64,000 bases of DNA from Asterias amurensis. Lineage: Eukaryota > Echinodermata > Asteroidea > Forcipulatida > Asteriidae. The stretch is taken from assembly GCF_032118995.1 (NCBI RefSeq), contig NC_092657.1, forward strand, positions 6,690,391-6,754,390. The letters are read 5' to 3'. This document shows positions 12,225 to 26,779 of the stretch, piece by piece. The position numbers and the translations under genes were made by a program. The notes under the pieces are model-generated. The model saw nothing but the letters and a program-made list of their open reading frames with translations, had not been told where the DNA came from and ran no database searches. Each line of letters begins with the position of its first letter. The stretch's first letter is position 1.

Positions 12225-13440
12225 ACCTAAATTATGTTTACGACCAAATTTCAATCTGAAATGATTCATATGTTGGTATGGTTACCATTTACTCTTCAAA
12301 TTATTTTATGATAAAACCTAAATTATGTTTATGACCAAATCTCAATCTGAAATGATTTAAATGTTAATATAGTTACTATTTACTTTACAAATTATTTAAT
12401 GATAAAATCTAAATTATGTTCATGACCAAATCTCAATCTGAAATGATTTAAATGTTAATATGGTTACTATTTACTCTACAAATTATTTTATGATAAAACC
12501 TAAACAATGTTTATGACCAAATTTCAATCTGAAATGATTCATAATTATGTTGATATGGTTACCATTTACTCTTCAAATTATTTTATGATAAAACCTAAAT
12601 TATGTTTATGACCAAATCTCAATCTGAAATGATTTAAATGTTAATATAGTTACTGTTTACTCTACAAATTGTTTTATGATAAAACCTAAATTATGTTTAT
12701 GACCAAATCTCAATCTGAAATGATTTAAATGTTAATATGTTACTATTTACTTTACAAATTATTTAATGATAAAATCTAAATTATGTTCATGACCAAATCT
12801 CAATCTGAAATGATTTAAATGTTAATATGGTTACTATTTACTCTACAAATTATTTTATGATAAAACCTAAATTATGTTTATGACCAAATTTCAATCTGAA
12901 ATGATTCATATGTTGATATGGTTACCATTTACTCTTCAAATTATTTTATGATAAAACCTAAATTATGTTTATGACCAAATCTCAATCTGAAATGATTTAA
13001 ATGTTAATATAGTTACTGTTTACTCTACAAATTGTTTTATGATAAAACCTAAATTATGTTTATGACCAAATCTCAATCTGAAATGATTTAAATGTTAATA
13101 TGTTACTATTTACTTTACAAATTATTTAATGATAAAATCTAAATTATGTTCATGACCAAATCTCAATCTGAAATGATTTAAATGTTAATATGGTTACTAT
13201 TTACTCTACAAATTATTTTATGATAAAACCTAAATTATGTTTATGACCAAATCTCAATCTGAAATGATTCATATGTTGATATGGTTACCATTTACTCTTC
13301 AAATTATTTTATGATAAAACCTAAATTATGTTTATGACCAAATCTCAATCTGAAATGATTTAAATGTTTATATGGTTACTCTTTACTACATACTTTATAA
13401 TATTTTCATTTATGAAACCTAAATTATGTTGATTATCTTG
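12225..13440 (+). repeat. 91-bp AT-rich minisatellite, ~13 units (unit A)
   Basis: Each unit begins CCTAAATTATGTTTATGACC and includes CAATCTGAAATGATTTAAATG and ATTATTTTATGATAAAA. Units carry two sequence variants (GATTCATATG against GATTTAAATG) that alternate in a higher-order pattern of about four units. The array has the same length in unit B. Confidence 0.9.
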
Positions 13441-13923
13441 ATATGATATGTCAACATTGTTTCATTTACAGTTAGTGCTCTTTAAAGCTATTTTTAAAAC
13501 AGTTGTTTTGTTAAATAAGAGTTAAAAACAAGTATTCATATATTTTTAAGCAAGTTGGCTTGTATTTTCAAACGAACTGAAGTATATTGTATTTTTTTTA
13601 TATGTTGTGTTCTGAAACATTAAATATAAGATAGTTGATTCAATACCACTTTTGCATGTGTTCATATTGTATGAACAATTGTTTGAAATAGACGACTTTT
13701 GTTCAAACTTTAGATTATTGAAATACACACACAGGCTCGACTTACTGCAGCCCCATCCTATGGACCTATTTAATCCTTAGTATTTTGATTAATATTTGTA
13801 TTTGTATTTGATTAGATGCATTTGCTGACAAATACACAGTAGATTTAATTTTCACATTAAGTTATCCAGAAGTACTTTACAGACAGGTTTCCTTTTCTTA
13901 ACCACCACGACAGACAACTAAGA

Positions 13924-14434
13924 CAATGGGAGACTTTTTGAAAGCTCTGCCACTAGAGGGCAGCAGACCTACCAGGTAAGGGTGCACAACTCCTATAGCA
14001 AACAATGGTAAATGCTAAAAATTAAAAAGTACTCAAAAAATATTTAGAAGTCTCTCAGCCTCTTGAAAATTAAATCAGATACATTGTCATACAACTAAAC
14101 TTCAGATTTCTTTTGGTAGGTCAGCATTTTGGAATTTTTGCTAATTACTCTAGAAGAAACACTCCCAGAAACTCATGCACACCGCTTGTTATCCATGGGG
14201 AACTCGTGTCCAGTACGTCCTGTTCCAGAACAGTTCGGTTTATGCTGGCAATGTGTTATGAAAAACAAAATACAGTTTGGCTAAATCTAAATACAAAATC
14301 AAAAACACGCAAAACACAAGGTATTTGCTGTCAGTGACCGTCACTCATGCTTCTCCTATTCCTAAGTTGTTGACATAACCTGGTGAAGAGCGCCCTCTCT
14401 TGGTGACTGGCAGATAGTCTAAAGTTCCCCATTG
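13924..14434. mobile_element. Fold-back MITE with CAATGGGAGACTTT ends (unit A)
   Basis: The left end is CAATGGGAGACTTT ... CCACTAGAGGGCAGCAGAC ... CCAGG. The right end is CCTGGTGAAGAGCGCCCTCT ... AAAGTTCCCCATTG, its imperfect reverse complement. The same family recurs at 53369-53831. The copy in unit B is at 26780-27290. Confidence 0.6.
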
Positions 14435-15486
14435 ATCTACTAGTCGATTAAATGCAATAGAGATCAGTGGTTGGGGGATGCAGCGCAAAGGTGTTCTGAC
14501 ATTAGGCGTTGGGACTGAACATAAAAGGACTCTCACGAGATTGGGACTTGAGTCAAGTCTACCCAAATACACGTACAATCATACAACACTGCGTGATGTG
14601 ATGTCACTGCTGCCATGGTCTATATTTATGTAGACCTGCAAAGCTTTGGGTTTGCATAATAAACATAAATTTATCTGGAGATTTACAAAAAATTCTCTCA
14701 AGAAATACAGAGAAAAAACGACAGTCGAAGATGGAATTTCAAAAATAAAAAGTCATTGTCAGCTTGAGGGCCTTTCTATACCCATATATCGAAAGATCAT
14801 TCGGGGTCTACGCCCGGACCGCCCCCTTTATGTGACCCGAAGAGAAGGATTGTTTGTAATAGTGCGTTTTTTTTAAAGGTAAAATGCTAAATAATTTCAA
14901 AGTGTTATCTTTGAAAAATGTCCCACCCTTCTGACATTTCAGATCCGCCGCTATGGGCTATGCAAATAATATATTTTCGGCAGCAGACTGAAAACGAACA
15001 ATCCGACAAGACAGGACAAACACAACTAAAAAGGAAAAGGAAACAATAACATTTTTATTAACATGACGATTTATTTGAATTGTTAAGGTATAAAATAAAA
15101 GAAAAATAAAGTCCATATAGCCTTTCCAAATGAAATTGACTTTTAGCCCAGCCCCCCCCCCCCCCGAGTACCACTAGTTTATATAGTTTGAACATTATTA
15201 ACAATATTTATATTATAATGACAACACTATGATTGTGGAGATATCTAGACCAAAATGACTGTGAAGGGAGACTTATGCCTTCACCTTGTGTACTTGTTAC
15301 TAGTTCCGTCTTAATAATTCAAAGGAAAGTAAATTTCAGTCCCTTTTTTGTAAATTCATACAACTTCAAGTGAAGCCTATGACATTGTAAATAAATCACG
15401 ACCCACACACCTTTCATGCTGCTATGCTTTATTTAAAGTTGAAGAATGGAATTGAGAAGAATAAACCAAACCCATGAATTGATTGT
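14435..15486. other. Tail of unit A, no gene recognised
   Basis: AT-rich sequence with a poly-C run of 14 near 15152-15165 (12 in unit B). One substitution against unit B lies just upstream, near 14483. Its last bases, CCCATGAATTGATTGT, are the right end of the unit. Confidence 0.5.
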
Positions 15487-15514
15487 TACGGAGCTCCAGG
15501 AGTGCCATCCTACA

Positions 15515-16457
15515 TATTGAGTTACCGACATAATTTATCTCATCAAGACGACTTATTTCGTGGTATAAGTTAACTTACCGACATATTTTATCTTGCTGAG
15601 TCGACTTATTCAAAATAATAAGTCGACTTACTGACATAATTTAACTCACCAAGTCGACTTACTGAGAGTACTAAGTCGACTTACTGACATAATTTATCTC
15701 ACCAAGTCGACTTACTGAAAGTACTAAGTCGACTTACTGACATAATTTATCTCACCAAGTCGGCTTACTGAAAGTACTAAGTCGACTAACTAACATAATT
15801 TATCTCACCAAGTCGACTTAGATAAAATATTAAGTCGACTTACTGACATAATTTATCTCCCCAAGTCGGCTTACTGAGAGTACTAAGTCGACTTACTGAC
15901 ATAATTTATCTCACCAAGTCGACTTACTGAGGGTAATAAGTCTACTTACTGACATAATTTATCTCACCAAGTCGACTTATTGAGAGTACTAAGTCGACTT
16001 ACCGACATCTTTTATCTTGCTAAGTCGACTTATTCAAAATAATAAGTCGACTTACTGACATAATTTATCTCACCAAGTCGGCTTACTGAGAGTACTAAAT
16101 CGACTTACTGACATAATTTATCTCACCAAATCGGCTTAATGAGAGTACTAAGTCGACTTACTGACATAATTTATCTCACCAAGTCGACTAACTGAGAGTA
16201 ATAAGTCGACTTACTGAAATAATTTATCTCACCAAGTCGACTTACTGAGAGTAATAAGTCGACTTACTGACATAATGTATCTCACCAAGTCGACTTAGAT
16301 AAAATATTAAGTCGACTTACTGACATAATTTATCTCCCCAAGTCGACTTACTGGGAGTACTAAGTCGACTTACTGACATAATTTATTATCTCACCAAGTC
16401 GACTTACTGAGAGTACTATGTCGACTTACTGACATAATTTATCTCACCAAGACAACT
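15515..16457 (+). repeat. ~53-bp palindromic satellite AAGTCGACTT (unit B)
   Basis: Same array as 2748-3690, same length and unit order as far as read. Confidence 0.9.
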
Positions 16458-17746
16458 TACACAAATAATCTGAAGTTATACCTTTTGGCAAGTTCAGACA
16501 CGTTTGGAACATGTGGTTTTCGCCACACGCAAGACGCAACCCGTTGTGTGTACATTAGTACTTGCACTAGTACCTGATCAACAAGCGCGAAGAAGACACT
16601 GCAAAAGTCCTCGGGGGAGTCGAGACTAGATACTCGGTAGACTAGATACTGCAAACTCGGTAAGTTAAGTAAAGATCAGTACTAGACAAACCTGAGCTTG
16701 TTATAGGTTTCCTGTTTGTTCAATACATACTTAGTATATAACCATTGAGGTAGAATTCTACCCATGGTGGTTCCTGACACAAGCTTGAACTAAATTTGTA
16801 CAGTTAATGATTCGAACGGTGTCGTATGCTGAGGTGAGTGCATGGAACATTGCATTTTTATTACAATATATTCAAATGAAATGAAAGATGTATTGACGTT
16901 ATGTCAATGCTGTCATAATAAAGTTTATGTTTAGCTGAGTACATGAACATTCAATGAAAAATTAGCAAATAATGTAGTGAGACTGTCTTTTGGGTGTATA
17001 AAAGGCAAACATGAAAACCTGAAAATCACCATGGAAAATTAAGGAGTGATTTGATGGCACTGCCATGCGACTGCAGTAACATAATTATGAAAAGTACATG
17101 TAAACTGTGTGTGGTGGCCATTGCGTGTAACTAGCAGACTGCTGGTGGTGACCACATAATTTGTTTAGCTTCAACTCGTCGTTCGCGCAAATCTCTGCCC
17201 AGTTGTTTTGTTAAATCAAATCAATGTTTACTTTACTCTTTGTAATTGGCCACGATCTATTGGGGAGGGGGGGCAGAACATTCAAAAAGTCAATTTAGTG
17301 AAATAGTTAAGTAGTACCCACATGACCCACACACACCAACCCTAATAATTTATAATGCAGTGTTAACAATGTCTAATTTTCTTAAGTGGATAGACCTAAT
17401 TTTAACAACTTCTAAGCAATTAGTTAAAATTAGTTCGAGAACAGTTGATCCAGGATTTTTTTTTATCAGTGACGACCCAGAAATAGGTGTGGAAATTTTA
17501 ATTCTCAGTTTTATAATTTTGCTTGTAAAACAATTTCCCAATTACTGAGAACCTTTTTGTGGTTCTGATCACAGCTGCATTTTATAGTTTGTTATTACCG
17601 CATATAGACTGATTCAGTTTCAGTGATTGGTGGAAACTAGTACTAATATGTCAATGATGTGTACATCTTTATCACTGAAACCAGTCATAATATTATTAAT
17701 CAGTGTGAAATTTACTTCCAGGTAAAATATATCCAAGATAATAAAG

Positions 17747-20700
17747 ATGTCTTCAGAATCGGACTGTTCTGAATCTGAGGAAAAAGTGCCAGTACTGTTT
17801 ACCTTTCTGGATCACACCAGAAAGGCCCTTGTTTCTAAGGGATGTGGCCTAAAGGAGGTCACTTGCAAAGTAATAGAGGTAAGCATTTACTCTTTTGCAT
17901 AAGTAATTTTTATATGTTTAAAACTAAGCTAAGTGTTTTTTTTTATGGTAGACCCAGCACATTGATTTGTCAAAGACATTTTATGATTTATTATAAATTC
18001 ACAAGTGTCACAATTTATACTGAATCATGAATTTTATAACAAAAGGTTACAAACGCTTTTTATACACCAACTCGCCTGATCCAAGGCAACGTGTGCCTTT
18101 AATAAATATGACAAACATGTGAACGGCCCAAAAAAATTTATGCCAGAATAATGTGCGCAGTCTTTATCAAATTACATATGTTATAGAAAGTTAGAAAGAG
18201 TCTTTTTTTATGGCAGGGTATATATTTGGTAATTGTCAAAGACCAGTATCCTCACTTGGTGAAAAAATAACAAACCTGTGAAAATTTAAGCTCACTTGAT
18301 CAACAAATTTGCAAGAAAATAATGAAAATAAATGAATAAAAAATCACCTTTGCTACATTGTGTGCTTTCAGATGTCTGAGAAAGGCTTCATGCGTGAAGC
18401 CTTTCTCAGATTCAAATTTTGGCGTGAAAAAGTTTCTTTTTCTCTAAAACTCCATTACTTAAAAGGGGTCTTTTCTAACAATGTTTCATAATATCAACTG
18501 CTCTTCAGTGCTGACTGCTCTTCATCAAGTAAATTTGTATGGTTATTACTATGTGGTGTAACTACCAAGCAAAATTACACCCTGCCTTTGAGAGACAATT
18601 AACCATAATAATCTCCTCAAATATGTTTTGACTGCAATGTTTTGTTATAGACTTTCAAAGATGTTCTGGCAGATAATCAAGCAGATCTAATGATCATTAA
18701 ATACTTCGATGACGAATGGAAAGAGTTCATTGATCTTCAAGATGAACCAACAATTTACAGCAAAACAAGGCTGCAAATTGGTAAGTGGAGTGGTTGTAAG
18801 AAAACCCAAGGCATGCTTTGGTTCTGCACAATTAATTAGGCCCTACTGAATAGAATAATAATGAAAATGTCTGCCTGCGCACATTATTATTATTAAGACA
18901 GCACGCGCACCAACCTCACAGTGCGTTATATTCATATTATGAAGACTGCACTTTACCAAGATGAAAATGCATTTGTTATTTATTAAACTTTTAATGCAAA
19001 TTTGCTTAGAAACTGGTGCTGGAATAGGCGTTCATTGGACTAAGTAAATTTTTTGAAAAGCAATAAATTGTCTAGTCAATTAGGCAAGATTATGTATTTA
19101 AAAAAATGTTTTTAATATTTATCATAGATTTGAAGCAAGACAACAAGAAACGTCTTAGCAAAGGTTTGTGAGTTTATAGAATGACTTTTTTAAAAACAAT
19201 TTGTTATTAGTTATTGGTTGTTGTGTTTATGTCTGTTATTTTATTAGGCTTGGTAAATTATCTTATAGTAATACTTAACTAAAAGTACCCAAACAAATGA
19301 ATGGTAAACTTTGTGTATGTAAATATTTTTGACAATTTGGAAGAAAAACATAAACAACAAAAATATCACTGTGTAACCCTGTAACCAAACAAATACTTTG
19401 CCCTCGTTGCAATGGTGTATTAAAAAAAACATCTTGGTTGAAGAACCAAATTCTACTGCCACACTATAAAAATAAGACTAAGAAATATTATGCGCCAAAT
19501 CAATCAAAGAGATGTTCAAGGGGCAGAACTTGAGCTTATCCTAGAGACTTGTAAATATCTACAACAGAATCTACAACATTTCCCCCATTAATTTTTAATG
19601 GTTTCCTTGAAAATTGTATATTGTCTGTTGTGACAGTTCTGGAATCCTTAACTCATGCTATTATTTGTTAGGAAACTTTCCATTCCAAGTAAAAATGTAT
19701 GTTTTCTAACAAATGATTTGGTGTATTTTATACAAATCATTCAGCCTTTGTTTAAAGAGAGGCATTCAAAGTTATTATGCAAAATGTTATGTTCAGCACC
19801 CAATTTAGCAGTGTGTAATATTTTCTATTTCCAACCCACTCTGTTTGCCTTCTGTAGCCCTCCTGGTTGATAATAAAAAAAATTTTGACTTATCAACAAA
19901 AGCAACAGGCAATCCCCAACAGAGTGATAGCGATGATGGAGAATCAGGTAAATAATTCAGTGTTACAAATTATTTATACTTATTTATTGGGCGTGCTATT
20001 CTTCCTACTTTAATCTGATTTTTGATTTGTTGTTACTAATTAACCTGAAAGGCTAGTGTCTAAGAAGCAGAATAAATGAGGCTGTTTGTCTTAACAGTTG
20101 TTTTTGGTTTATTTGCCAAAAAACGAACATTGTTCACAAATGACACTGTGCAAACAAGGTGCAGTGTTTTTACCAAAGTGATGTTCTGTTATTTAATAAA
20201 GGAATAAAAGAGTAGTGATGCGGTCTTAAACGGTCATTTCCGATTGGCAGATTTGTGGCCCAGCCACAACCCTGCACTCTTTTATTCCAATTAATAAATA
20301 CCCTTTTTGTTAAAAGCATAATAATTATGGGAAATTTGTAAAACTTCCATGCTTGGTAATTTTGAATTGCTGTCGGCAGGCTTCATTGCGTGCATGGGCC
20401 TGATAGGTCAAATTACACGCCACACTCAATGGTTGTGCGTACATGCAGGCAAATGTACATTTTAAAAGGCACAGACAATGACCATGAAGGCATTTGCATA
20501 CATTGCCTCTAAATATCAGGCTTGTCATTGAGGTGGTTGTCAAACCAGATGGTTTGCCCACCAGGTAGAGGGATTTGATGTCTAAAATTGTGACAATTTA
20601 ACTCAGGTTTTTTTTTTTTTGTAGGGCCAAAACCACTATTGGCAAGCATGCTTCAACGCATCCGTGGGAAGTTTAAGGTAAGAATGTAAGAATGTATACA

Positions 20701-23700
20701 TTGCTGCAGTATAGGCAACCTTGAGTTAATTATTAAGTTCTATTATAGATAGCTGGCCGGGTTGGCAATTTGTGTGTAGGGGTTCGATCCATGTATAAAA
20801 AATTGTATTTGGATACTTCTACAGGCCCTTTTAGCAATTGCACTCATTATAAAATATAAGTGGTAGGGGATATCAACTGAATGTCATAAACATTTCTTGG
20901 GTTTTAATTGTGGACACTAGATATTGTTGACCTTGCTTTGGATAAATAAGTACTTGTTTAAAACATTAAATTGGTATATCAATACTTTTGCTGTAACCCT
21001 GCATGACCTTTACAAAGAACACATCACAACTTTGCCCACAAGCTTCCTCTCAGGAAGCAGGTGGGTTTAAGCATACGTTCATGTACTTTGCAACCCTGTA
21101 TACAATCCTTTCTTCAAGGGTCTAAATACATGAATGGAGGTCCTTTTGACTTCCTTTAAACCAAAGATCCGGACCCCCACCCAAACCCTCTGCATTAGCC
21201 ACAGTTCTGCTGATTCTAATCACGCCCACATTGCTGGCATACGTTCAAATACCTTTAAAACAGTTTAAAACAGCAGCATTCTAAAAATAGCCACCTGACC
21301 ACTCCCCTCCCCCTCAAATAAAAAAATTAAAAAATAAAAAAAATAAAAAAATAAGAATATACCTTTGTCTGCTAGTCCCACTTGAATGTGAAGGATGACA
21401 AATAATTATACCCTTTTTTGTATCACTTATGTCTGGCAGGCTGAACCGACAGCTTCAGCAAGCAGTACCAAAAAGATAAGCCCATCAGTCAAAATTCAAG
21501 TAGGATGGCTGCATATGAATAATAAGCTGAAAGATTATACACAGGTGCGCTGCCAGAAAGGAGGAGGAGTCCGATATTTAACGTGCGACCGCAAGGCAAC
21601 CTATGTCCAGCTGCTTGAGGGTTGTGTGCCACTTTTCTTCCCTGCAGGGGAATCTTCAAAAGGGCCCCGCAGTAAGATGGAATTCAGCCTGGCCAACTTT
21701 CAAGGACATGAAATAGAGAAAGAGGACTTTGACTTAAGCACTGTTTATGGAGAAAAGGGATCAAAGACAAGAATATACATCAAAACTAAAGAAATACAGG
21801 TGTGGCAATGATTTAGTTTGTTTTAAGTATAGGTTTTTTCCCGGTAATTTTCGGCAAATACGCGGCCTATTTCACTTTCGTGCATTTGTATTAAAGCAAT
21901 TTAGCCTACTCGGTTTAAAGCGTCATTCAATTGCATGTAGAGGCAAGCAAATTTATACAGCATAACATTAAATTTAGAAGAGTAGGACCAACTTCAGATT
22001 TGTACAAAACTGTTACTTTCGTTTTCGTTAAGCGCAAATCAATTTGTCATACTTAGCATTACAAAAAAATCACTAAGAAACAGTTGCAAATCATAGGTTT
22101 ATCTGTTTTTTCTGTTTCTTTGATTCTTTTCTTTGCTTCATTTTTTTATGTTTCTTTGTTTCTATATTCATGTTTCTTTGTTTCTTTATTTTTGCGTCTT
22201 TATTACTGTTTCTGTGTTTCAATGATTCTCATACAACTACTCAACCGTTTTTATACCTTTTAAATTCTAGGAGGGGTGACAATAATATCAGAGCAACAAA
22301 GCGTCAATTCAAATGCACAATTCCCTTAAATGCCGGTCTGAAAATTAATTCGAATGACCAAGTGCACGCCAGAAAATGCTGCTGTGAATTTGAATGCTGT
22401 TCGACTGGTTTGTTAAATCGAATGGTGTTTGTTGCTTATCGCATGATGCAAAAGAACGCTTGCTTATAAAATACATATAGTGAAGTTAAATGACTGCACA
22501 AAATGGTATGACGCTACATTTTAATAGGCCGCTTATTTGCCAAAAAAGACTGGGAAAACCTATAATATATAAAAATCTGTTTTATAAGTATATTGTTCAC
22601 TTTTGGTTATTAACAAAGGTTTTTGGTATGAATTTTAGGGTGGTAAATATTTACTGTATCTGTTGACAAAATATGTGCAAGTGCTTTTACATGGCAATCA
22701 AGGTACTTGTGCATGGGCCTGGTACTCTCTTGTCACTAAAGGGGGTATTGGGCATGCTCATGATCTCATTGGTTGCCCAGTGAAATGTGAAAGGTTACCA
22801 TAGTGCCAAGAACGACCATTTAATACTCACCATCTTGAGGCATATTTCTGACTTAAATTAGTCCTTTTACAAGCACATACAATTCTTTTTGTTTGAATGA
22901 TCCAGCCGTGTAGGCAATCCTGAGGACTATTTTATATTTTATATTAGTATTTTAGCAATTTTTCAAAACATTTGTTTCAAAATTGATGCACACTTGATGC
23001 ATCAACATTTTACAAACCTTCAAACTTGTACATTGGCTCTGACCCCCCCCCCCCAATAAGTACTATTTGTAAGACTGTTAAAAGTTTGAAAATTTGGACG
23101 GCCCCAAGATTAGTGCGTGTAACATTTAACAGATTGCAGAGTTGAAACAATCGTACAGTGTAATAATTGCCACTATTGAAAGATTGCATAAAAGCAGTTA
23201 AATAATGTTTTATTTCAATGATTTTAGAAGGATAACTCTTCAAGTAGCTCATCAAGCTTGGAAGAGGTTCCATTTGACCTTGAACACCAAGATTCATCTT
23301 TCTTTGATTTGGATACACCTACAGTAAGTACACACTATATATCAGTCAGTCGACAATACATTTGTTCATAACAGCGGGTCCTTGTTCATAATAAGGGTTT
23401 TAACAACACTCTGACCTTTGAGGTGAGTTTTGAATAAAGACACATCTTTATGACTAAATTTAACCCCTCAGTACACCTCATTGCACCTTGGCTCCTAAAG
23501 TGAATGCCCTTATCACAATCAGAGCTGATCAATGCTAAGTATGTCTGTATACCCCTTCTTTCTTGTTCTGAATTGCCAGGGTGGTATAGTTGATTGTTCA
23601 ACACCAGGGTACAAGTATTACTTAATCAGTATATTTAAACAGCATGGAATAAAACAAAAAAATGATCACCCCCCCCCCCCCGAGTAAAATCCACAAAAGA

Positions 23701-24027
23701 TTCGTAAAACAAGAAAAGATTTGTAATGGATATTTTAAAACTGTTTTCTCCCTGCAGGTGTCCTTTAAGAGGAAGAGGATGGTTGTCAACGATGGTCAAC
23801 AACCTTCATGTAGTTTTACCAATTCTGGACCAACACCATCACCACCATCTTCAATGGACCAACACAAGAAAGACTGCAGAATCTGTTACGACAGAAACCA
23901 AGACTCTTTCCTCATCCCATGTGGACATAAACTGTGTGCTGTGTGCGCTGTGGCCATAGAGGAACAGAAGCAGGGGTGTCCCTTTTGCAAAGAAACTATC
24001 TTAAAAATCGGTGAATTATTTGGTTAG
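17747..24027 (+). CDS. RING-finger protein, eight exons, 388 aa (unit B copy)
   Basis: Exons: 17747-17878, 18651-18780, 19128-19163, 19858-19947, 20625-20677, 21440-21799, 23228-23323, 23758-24027. All splice sites, the reading frame and the encoded protein match the unit A copy: PB1-like N-terminus, LFFPAGES domain, C-terminal C3HC4 RING. Neither copy shows a frameshift or stop, so both could be expressed. Flanking sequence is also duplicated from 2.2 kb upstream of the start through the 45-bp array, so regulation should be shared apart from the different outside contexts. Confidence 0.75.
18212..18597 (-). mobile_element. Dispersed MITE in intron 1 (unit B copy)
   Basis: Counterpart of 5445-5830 at the constant 12767 offset, including the 16-bp hairpin. 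Confidence 0.6.
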
Positions 24028-24040
24028 TATTGGGGTAAAA

Positions 24041-24896
24041 ACAGGACACTACTAAGGTACAGGACACTACTATAGTATCAGGGTATAACATGACTACTCG
24101 GGTATGATCATCAATAGTATCAGGGTTTAAACAGCACATTACTCAGGTATGATCATCAATAGTATCAGGGTGTAAACAGCACATTACTCGGGTATGATCA
24201 TCAATAGTATCAGGGTGTAAACAGCACATTACTCGGGTATGATCATCAATAGTATCAGGGTGTAAACATCACATTACTCGGGTATGATCATCAATAGTAT
24301 CAGGGTGTAAACAGCACATTACTCGGGTATGATCATCAATAGTATCAGGGTGTAAACAGCACATTACTCGGGTATGATCATCAATAGTATCAGGGTGTAA
24401 ACAGCACATTACTCAGGTATGATCATCAATAGTATCAGGGTGTAAACAGCACATTACTCAGGTATGATCATCAATAGTATCAGGGTGTAAACAGCACATT
24501 ACTCGGGTATGATCATCAATAGTATCAGGGTGTAAACATCACATTACTCGGGTATGATCATCAATAGTATCAGGGTGTAAACAGCACATTACTCAGGTAT
24601 GATCATCAATAGTATCAGGGTGTAAACAGCACATTACTCGGGTATGATCATCAATAGTATCAGGGTGTAAACATCACATTACTCGGGTATGATCATCAAT
24701 AGTATCAGGGTGTAAACAGCACATTACTCGGGTATGATCATCAATAGTATCAGGGTGTAAACAGCACATTACTCGGGTATGATCATCAATAGTATCAGGG
24801 TGTAAACAGCACATTACTCGGGTATGATCAATAGTATCAGGGTATAAACATCACATTACTCGGATATGATCAACAATAGTATCAGGGTGTAAACAT
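24041..24896 (+). repeat. 45-bp minisatellite, ~19 units (unit B)
   Basis: Same unit as in A, longer by exactly two repeats. This is the only sizeable length difference between the two 12.8-kb units. Confidence 0.95.
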
Positions 24897-25080
24897 GCCT
24901 TTTTAGAGTGCAGTACAAATTATATTAATGATCATATCTTTTACAATATGTAAAATATTTACCAAAGTAAATGTACAATATGAGAAAAGCTGTGTTGGTG
25001 ACCAATTAATCATATTATTGGGAATGATATGTTAATTTTTATATATGCACTCTTTACTACAAACACTATACTATGATGGA

Positions 25081-26296
25081 ACCTAAATTATGTTTACGAC
25101 CAAATTTCAATCTGAAATGATTCATATGTTGGTATGGTTACCATTTACTCTTCAAATTATTTTATGATAAAACCTAAATTATGTTTATGACCAAATCTCA
25201 ATCTGAAATGATTTAAATGTTAATATAGTTACTATTTACTTTACAAATTATTTAATGATAAAATCTAAATTATGTTCATGACCAAATCTCAATCTGAAAT
25301 GATTTAAATGTTAATATGGTTACTATTTACTCTACAAATTATTTTATGATAAAACCTAAACAATGTTTATGACCAAATTTCAATCTGAAATGATTCATAA
25401 TTATGTTGATATGGTTACCATTTACTCTTCAAATTATTTTATGATAAAACCTAAATTATGTTTATGACCAAATCTCAATCTGAAATGATTTAAATGTTAA
25501 TATAGTTACTGTTTACTCTACAAATTGTTTTATGATAAAACCTAAATTATGTTTATGACCAAATCTCAATCTGAAATGATTTAAATGTTAATATGTTACT
25601 ATTTACTTTACAAATTATTTAATGATAAAATCTAAATTATGTTCATGACCAAATCTCAATCTGAAATGATTTAAATGTTAATATGGTTACTATTTACTCT
25701 ACAAATTATTTTATGATAAAACCTAAATTATGTTTATGACCAAATTTCAATCTGAAATGATTCATATGTTGATATGGTTACCATTTACTCTTCAAATTAT
25801 TTTATGATAAAACCTAAATTATGTTTATGACCAAATCTCAATCTGAAATGATTTAAATGTTAATATAGTTACTGTTTACTCTACAAATTGTTTTATGATA
25901 AAACCTAAATTATGTTTATGACCAAATCTCAATCTGAAATGATTTAAATGTTAATATGTTACTATTTACTTTACAAATTATTTAATGATAAAATCTAAAT
26001 TATGTTCATGACCAAATCTCAATCTGAAATGATTTAAATGTTAATATGGTTACTATTTACTCTACAAATTATTTTATGATAAAACCTAAATTATGTTTAT
26101 GACCAAATCTCAATCTGAAATGATTCATATGTTGATATGGTTACCATTTACTCTTCAAATTATTTTATGATAAAACCTAAATTATGTTTATGACCAAATC
26201 TCAATCTGAAATGATTTAAATGTTTATATGGTTACTCTTTACTACATACTTTATAATATTTTCATTTATGAAACCTAAATTATGTTGATTATCTTG
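25081..26296 (+). repeat. 91-bp AT-rich minisatellite (unit B)
   Basis: Same as 12225-13440 with constant offset 12856, so no copy-number change. Confidence 0.9.
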
Positions 26297-26779
26297 ATAT
26301 GATATGTCAACATTGTTTCATTTACAGTTAGTGCTCTTTAAAGCTATTTTTAAAACAGTTGTTTTGTTAAATAAGAGTTAAAAACAAGTATTCATATATT
26401 TTTAAGCAAGTTGGCTTGTATTTTCAAACGAACTGAAGTATATTGTATTTTTTTTATATGTTGTGTTCTGAAACATTAAATATAAGATAGTTGATTCAAT
26501 ACCACTTTTGCATGTGTTCATATTGTATGAACAATTGTTTGAAATAGACGACTTTTGTTCAAACTTTAGATTATTGAAATACACACACAGGCTCGACTTA
26601 CTGCAGCCCCATCCTATGGACCTATTTAATCCTTAGTATTTTGATTAATATTTGTATTTGTATTTGATTAGATGCATTTGCTGACAAATACACAGTAGAT
26701 TTAATTTTCACATTAAGTTATCCAGAAGTACTTTACAGACAGGTTTCCTTTTCTTAACCACCACGACAGACAACTAAGA

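Larger units (their letters stand above)
2720..15486 (+). mobile_element. Unit A: 12,767-bp candidate mobile unit carrying a RING gene
   Basis: The left boundary is the sequence TACGGAGCTCCAGGAGTGCC, which occurs as a sharp terminus at five places in the window (2720, 15487, and inverted ending at 33105, 34660 and 38582). The right boundary is CCCATGAATTGATTGT, directly followed by the terminus of unit B. Order inside: terminus, palindromic satellite, RING gene, 45-bp array, 91-bp array, fold-back MITE, unique AT-rich tail. No Rep/helicase, integrase or other transposition gene is seen, so it would be non-autonomous. The exact head-to-tail abutment and internal minisatellites fit a rolling-circle (Helitron/Helentron-type) dimer. 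A simple tandem duplication by unequal exchange is the alternative. Confidence 0.6.
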
